In this document: one piece after another, positions 61,621 through 64,000 of the stretch
Position numbering within the stretch: the stretch's first letter is position 1
How the letters are laid out: every line of letters begins with the position of its first letter
Source of the DNA: Panacibacter ginsenosidivorans
GTDB lineage: Bacteria > Bacteroidota > Bacteroidia > Chitinophagales > Chitinophagaceae
Assembly: GCF_007971225.1 (NCBI RefSeq)
Contig: NZ_CP042435.1
Span: 4,963,501-5,027,500, forward strand
Reading direction: 5' to 3'
Length of the DNA stretch: 64,000 nt
Notes under the pieces: model-generated
The model's database searches: none
Seen by the model: only the letters and a program-made list of their open reading frames with translations
Told to the model about the DNA's origin: nothing
Program-made: the position numbers and the translations under genes

Positions 61621-64000
61621 ATGAACCTCCCGGATATAGATAATATAAAAACACCATGGGCAATTGATGATAAATCAATATTATCACAACTACATGCCGA
61701 TTCAGAAAGTGGCTTATCTTCAACGGAAGCAGCAAGAAGGCTTTCCTTTGTTGGATATAATAAAATTGAATCCAGTAAAAGAGTCAGTCCCTTCAGGATA
61801 CTAATTAACCAATTTATCAGCCCTTTTGTATTGCTGCTGACTGTTGCCGCCGGGCTTTCGTTTTTCTTCGAAGAATGGCTCGATGGTTTTGCCATCATTG
61901 CAGTGATTGTTATAAATGCCATCATTGGTTTTTTTATGGAATTCCAGGCAGAGCGCTCCATGGAAGCGTTGAAAAAACTTACCTCTGTACCGGCCCGTGT
62001 AGTGAGAGATAGTAAAATCATAGAAATCCCATCTGAAGAGGTTGTGCCCGGCGATATATTATTTGTTGAAGGCGGTGATATGATAACAGCGGATGCACGG
62101 GTAATACAGGCATCACAATTCCAAACTGATGAATCTGCGCTTACCGGCGAATCCTTGCCGGTCGAAAAAAACACAAAGGCATTACAGCAGGATGTTTCAT
62201 TGGCAGAACGACACAATATGCTGTATAAGGGAACTTTTGTAACCAAAGGAAATGGCCGAGCGATTGTAGTGCATACAGGCATGACAACAGAGCTTGGTGC
62301 TGTAGCACGTTTGGTGCAGCAAGCAAGCCAGGCCGCTACACCACTGGAGAAAAAAATTCAACAATTCAGCAAAAAATTAATCTGGATAACTGTTGGTCTT
62401 CTTATCATCATTTTTATAGCCGGCATTTTAAACGGGCAAAAAATAGTGCAAATGCTGGAAACATCCATTGCACTTGCTGTGGCAGCTATTCCGGAAGGCT
62501 TACCCATTGTAGCTACATTAGCGCTTGCCTTTGGGATGCTGCGTATGGCAAAGTATAACGTGATTGTAAAAAAATTATCAGCAGTTGAAACCTTAGGTGG
62601 AACCAATGTGATAGTTACGGATAAAACCGGAACGCTTACCCAAAATAAAATTGAAGCGGCATACATGCAGGTTTACAATGCCGCTTCAAGAATTAATGTA
62701 GATGTTTCCAAGGCCTCCATCCGGTTCATTGATAATAATACACTTATTGACACTCCTGCACATATAGAGCTCCATCGCATCGCTGCACTTTGTAATACTG
62801 CGGCTTATCATTACGATGGGCAGTCGGAAAAGGAATCCGGCGACCCGCTTGAAGTCGGTTTGCTGAAAATGGTTTTTTCTTCAGCTATAAAGCCCGAAGA
62901 CCATCAAAAGCAATTTCCTAAAGTTGACGAAATACCCTTTTCCTCCGATACTAAAATCATGGCTACACTGCATAAAAACAACCAGGATTATTATATCGCA
63001 GCCAAAGGCGCAGTGGAGGAGTTACTGACCTTCTGCTCATCGGTAATGGAAGGGAACGAAATAGTGGCGCTTACTGATGATAAAAGGAAGCAATGGTTGA
63101 TTAATGCAGAAAAGCAGGCGCAATCAGGGTTGAGGATACTTGCTTTCGCCTTCAGGCTCACTAAAGAAAAAGAAAAGGATTTTCTTCATCATTTAACCCT
63201 GGCAGGTTTGATAGGCTTTATAGATCCTCCAAGACCAGAGGTGCCGGCTGCCATTGAAGAATGTAAATCAGCAGGCATTAAAGTAGTGATGATAACCGGA
63301 GACCATCCTGCTACTGCCAAAAATATTGCCATCCAGTTAGGGTTGGCCAAAGAAGAGGATGAAGTAATGCATGGCAACGCAATGAAGCCCTATGATCAGC
63401 TCACTGATGCAGATAAAGAAAAGTGGCTACATACACCAGTTTTTGCTCGTGTATCACCAGAACACAAACTCAGCCTGATTACTTTATTCCAGGAAAAGAA
63501 AATGATAGTAGGAATGACGGGAGATGGTGTGAATGATGCGCCAGCCCTGAAAAAAGCAGATATAGGTATTGCAATGGGACAAAGGGGTACCCAGGTAGCG
63601 CAGGAAGTTGCAGATATGGTATTGAAGGACGATGCTTTTTCATCTATTGTGTTAGCCATTAAGCAGGGGCGAATGATTTTTGATAACATCCGAAAGTTTG
63701 TAATCTTTTTACTGAGTTGTAACCTGAGCGAACTATTGATCGTTGCAACTGCATCCGTTCTTAACCTGCATTTCCAGCTTTTCCCACTACAAATTTTATT
63801 TATCAATCTCGTTACGGATGTATTGCCTGCACTAGCTTTGGGGGTAACAGAAGCGGCGCCGCATATTATGCAGCGAAAACCCTACTCATCTGAAACTTCC
63901 ATTATTAATAAAAAACGATGGTCCGCTATTTTTGTTTACTCTTCCATTATAGCCGTTACAAATATTGGGGCCGTTTTTGTAAGTCATGAATTGCTGCATG
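61621..64000 (+). CDS. P2-type cation-transporting ATPase (C-terminus outside window)
   Basis: An open frame from ATG 61621 to the window edge (793 codons). The actuator domain carries TGES (in DESALTGESLPVEKN). The helix-4 ion site is PEGLP (in AVAAIPEGLPIVATLALAFG), and the phosphorylation site is DKTGTLTQNK. KGAVEELL is the nucleotide-binding loop, and MTGDGVNDAPALKKADIG is the hinge. PEGLP, not CPC, marks a P2 (Ca2+/Mn2+ or Na+/K+-like) pump rather than a heavy-metal P1B pump, although the surroundings are a metal-efflux cluster. The last membrane helices are not seen. Confidence 0.93.
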   Translation, partial: MNLPDIDNIKTPWAIDDKSILSQLHADSESGLSSTEAARRLSFVGYNKIESSKRVSPFRILINQFISPFVLLLTVAAGLSFFFEEWLDGFAIIAVIVINAIIGFFMEFQAERSMEALKKLTSVPARVVRDSKIIEIPSEEVVPGDILFVEGGDMITADARVIQASQFQTDESALTGESLPVEKNTKALQQDVSLAERHNMLYKGTFVTKGNGRAIVVHTGMTTELGAVARLVQQASQAATPLEKKIQQFSKKLIWITVGLLIIIFIAGILNGQKIVQMLETSIALAVAAIPEGLPIVATLALAFGMLRMAKYNVIVKKLSAVETLGGTNVIVTDKTGTLTQNKIEAAYMQVYNAASRINVDVSKASIRFIDNNTLIDTPAHIELHRIAALCNTAAYHYDGQSEKESGDPLEVGLLKMVFSSAIKPEDHQKQFPKVDEIPFSSDTKIMATLHKNNQDYYIAAKGAVEELLTFCSSVMEGNEIVALTDDKRKQWLINAEKQAQSGLRILAFAFRLTKEKEKDFLHHLTLAGLIGFIDPPRPEVPAAIEECKSAGIKVVMITGDHPATAKNIAIQLGLAKEEDEVMHGNAMKPYDQLTDADKEKWLHTPVFARVSPEHKLSLITLFQEKKMIVGMTGDGVNDAPALKKADIGIAMGQRGTQVAQEVADMVLKDDAFSSIVLAIKQGRMIFDNIRKFVIFLLSCNLSELLIVATASVLNLHFQLFPLQILFINLVTDVLPALALGVTEAAPHIMQRKPYSSETSIINKKRWSAIFVYSSIIAVTNIGAVFVSHELLH

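Noticed and set aside
61621-64000. Heavy-metal P1B ATPase, as suggested by the metal-efflux neighbours
   Set aside because: The helix-4 motif is PEGLP, and there is no CPC/CPx motif and no N-terminal metal-binding domain, so it is P2-type.

Overview
The window is a stretch of AT-rich bacterial chromosome from the phylum Bacteroidota, most likely family Chitinophagaceae or a close relative. The evidence is a TonB-dependent receptor with an N-terminal carboxypeptidase-like domain, a type IX secretion sorting tail on a metalloprotease, the Bacteroidota three-gene sdhCAB layout, -7 boxes of the TAnnTTTG type, and conjugation genes of the Bacteroides type. Placement at family level is inference from gene style, not from a search.

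Layout. 1-2.2 kb: TonB-dependent receptor, cut by the window edge. 2.3-14 kb: purC, a HAD phosphatase, a 2097-residue thioester alpha-2-macroglobulin that carries an embedded TonB-plug-like segment, an FAD oxidoreductase and a secreted M4 metalloprotease. 14-18 kb: a gene-poor stretch, an ABC ATPase broken by two in-frame stops, and a flotillin-like protein. 18.5-29.4 kb: three paralogous ~665-residue exported proteins of unknown function with one CxxCH haem c motif each, around sucC, a lipoprotein and a two-gene operon with a lipoprotein truncated haemoglobin. 30-49 kb: housekeeping and catabolic genes (glmS, galK, eutB-eutC plus ethanolamine permease, tsaD, a MacB-type permease, sdhCAB, trmN6-like methyltransferase, cupin, beta-propeller lipoprotein, alanine/saccharopine dehydrogenase-like enzyme).

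49.2-64 kb: tRNA-Leu(CAA) followed by the remnant of a conjugative element. The remnant ends in a 5'-truncated traN, which abuts head-on a 5'-truncated and stop-interrupted cusA-type copper/silver RND pump. Behind this lie a TolC channel, two tandem CusB-like lipoprotein adaptors, a PPK2 kinase, three small membrane proteins and a P2-type cation ATPase that runs off the right edge. I read this as an eroded metal-resistance island.

The most unusual feature is a dispersed intergenic repeat family with the core GTACAAGAGTGCGACGCAAC. I count 31 cores at 26 loci, essentially all outside genes. Five loci hold two cores in inverted, GTAC-facing orientation and make ~70-240 bp near-palindromes; the others look like half elements. 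A second core form, GTACAAGTGAGTGACACAAC, occurs seven times. The family is absent from 49.0 to 55.7 kb, the conjugative remnant and cusA. No transposase that could move it is in the window. The repeats often extend open reading frames artificially, so several starts below were moved downstream.
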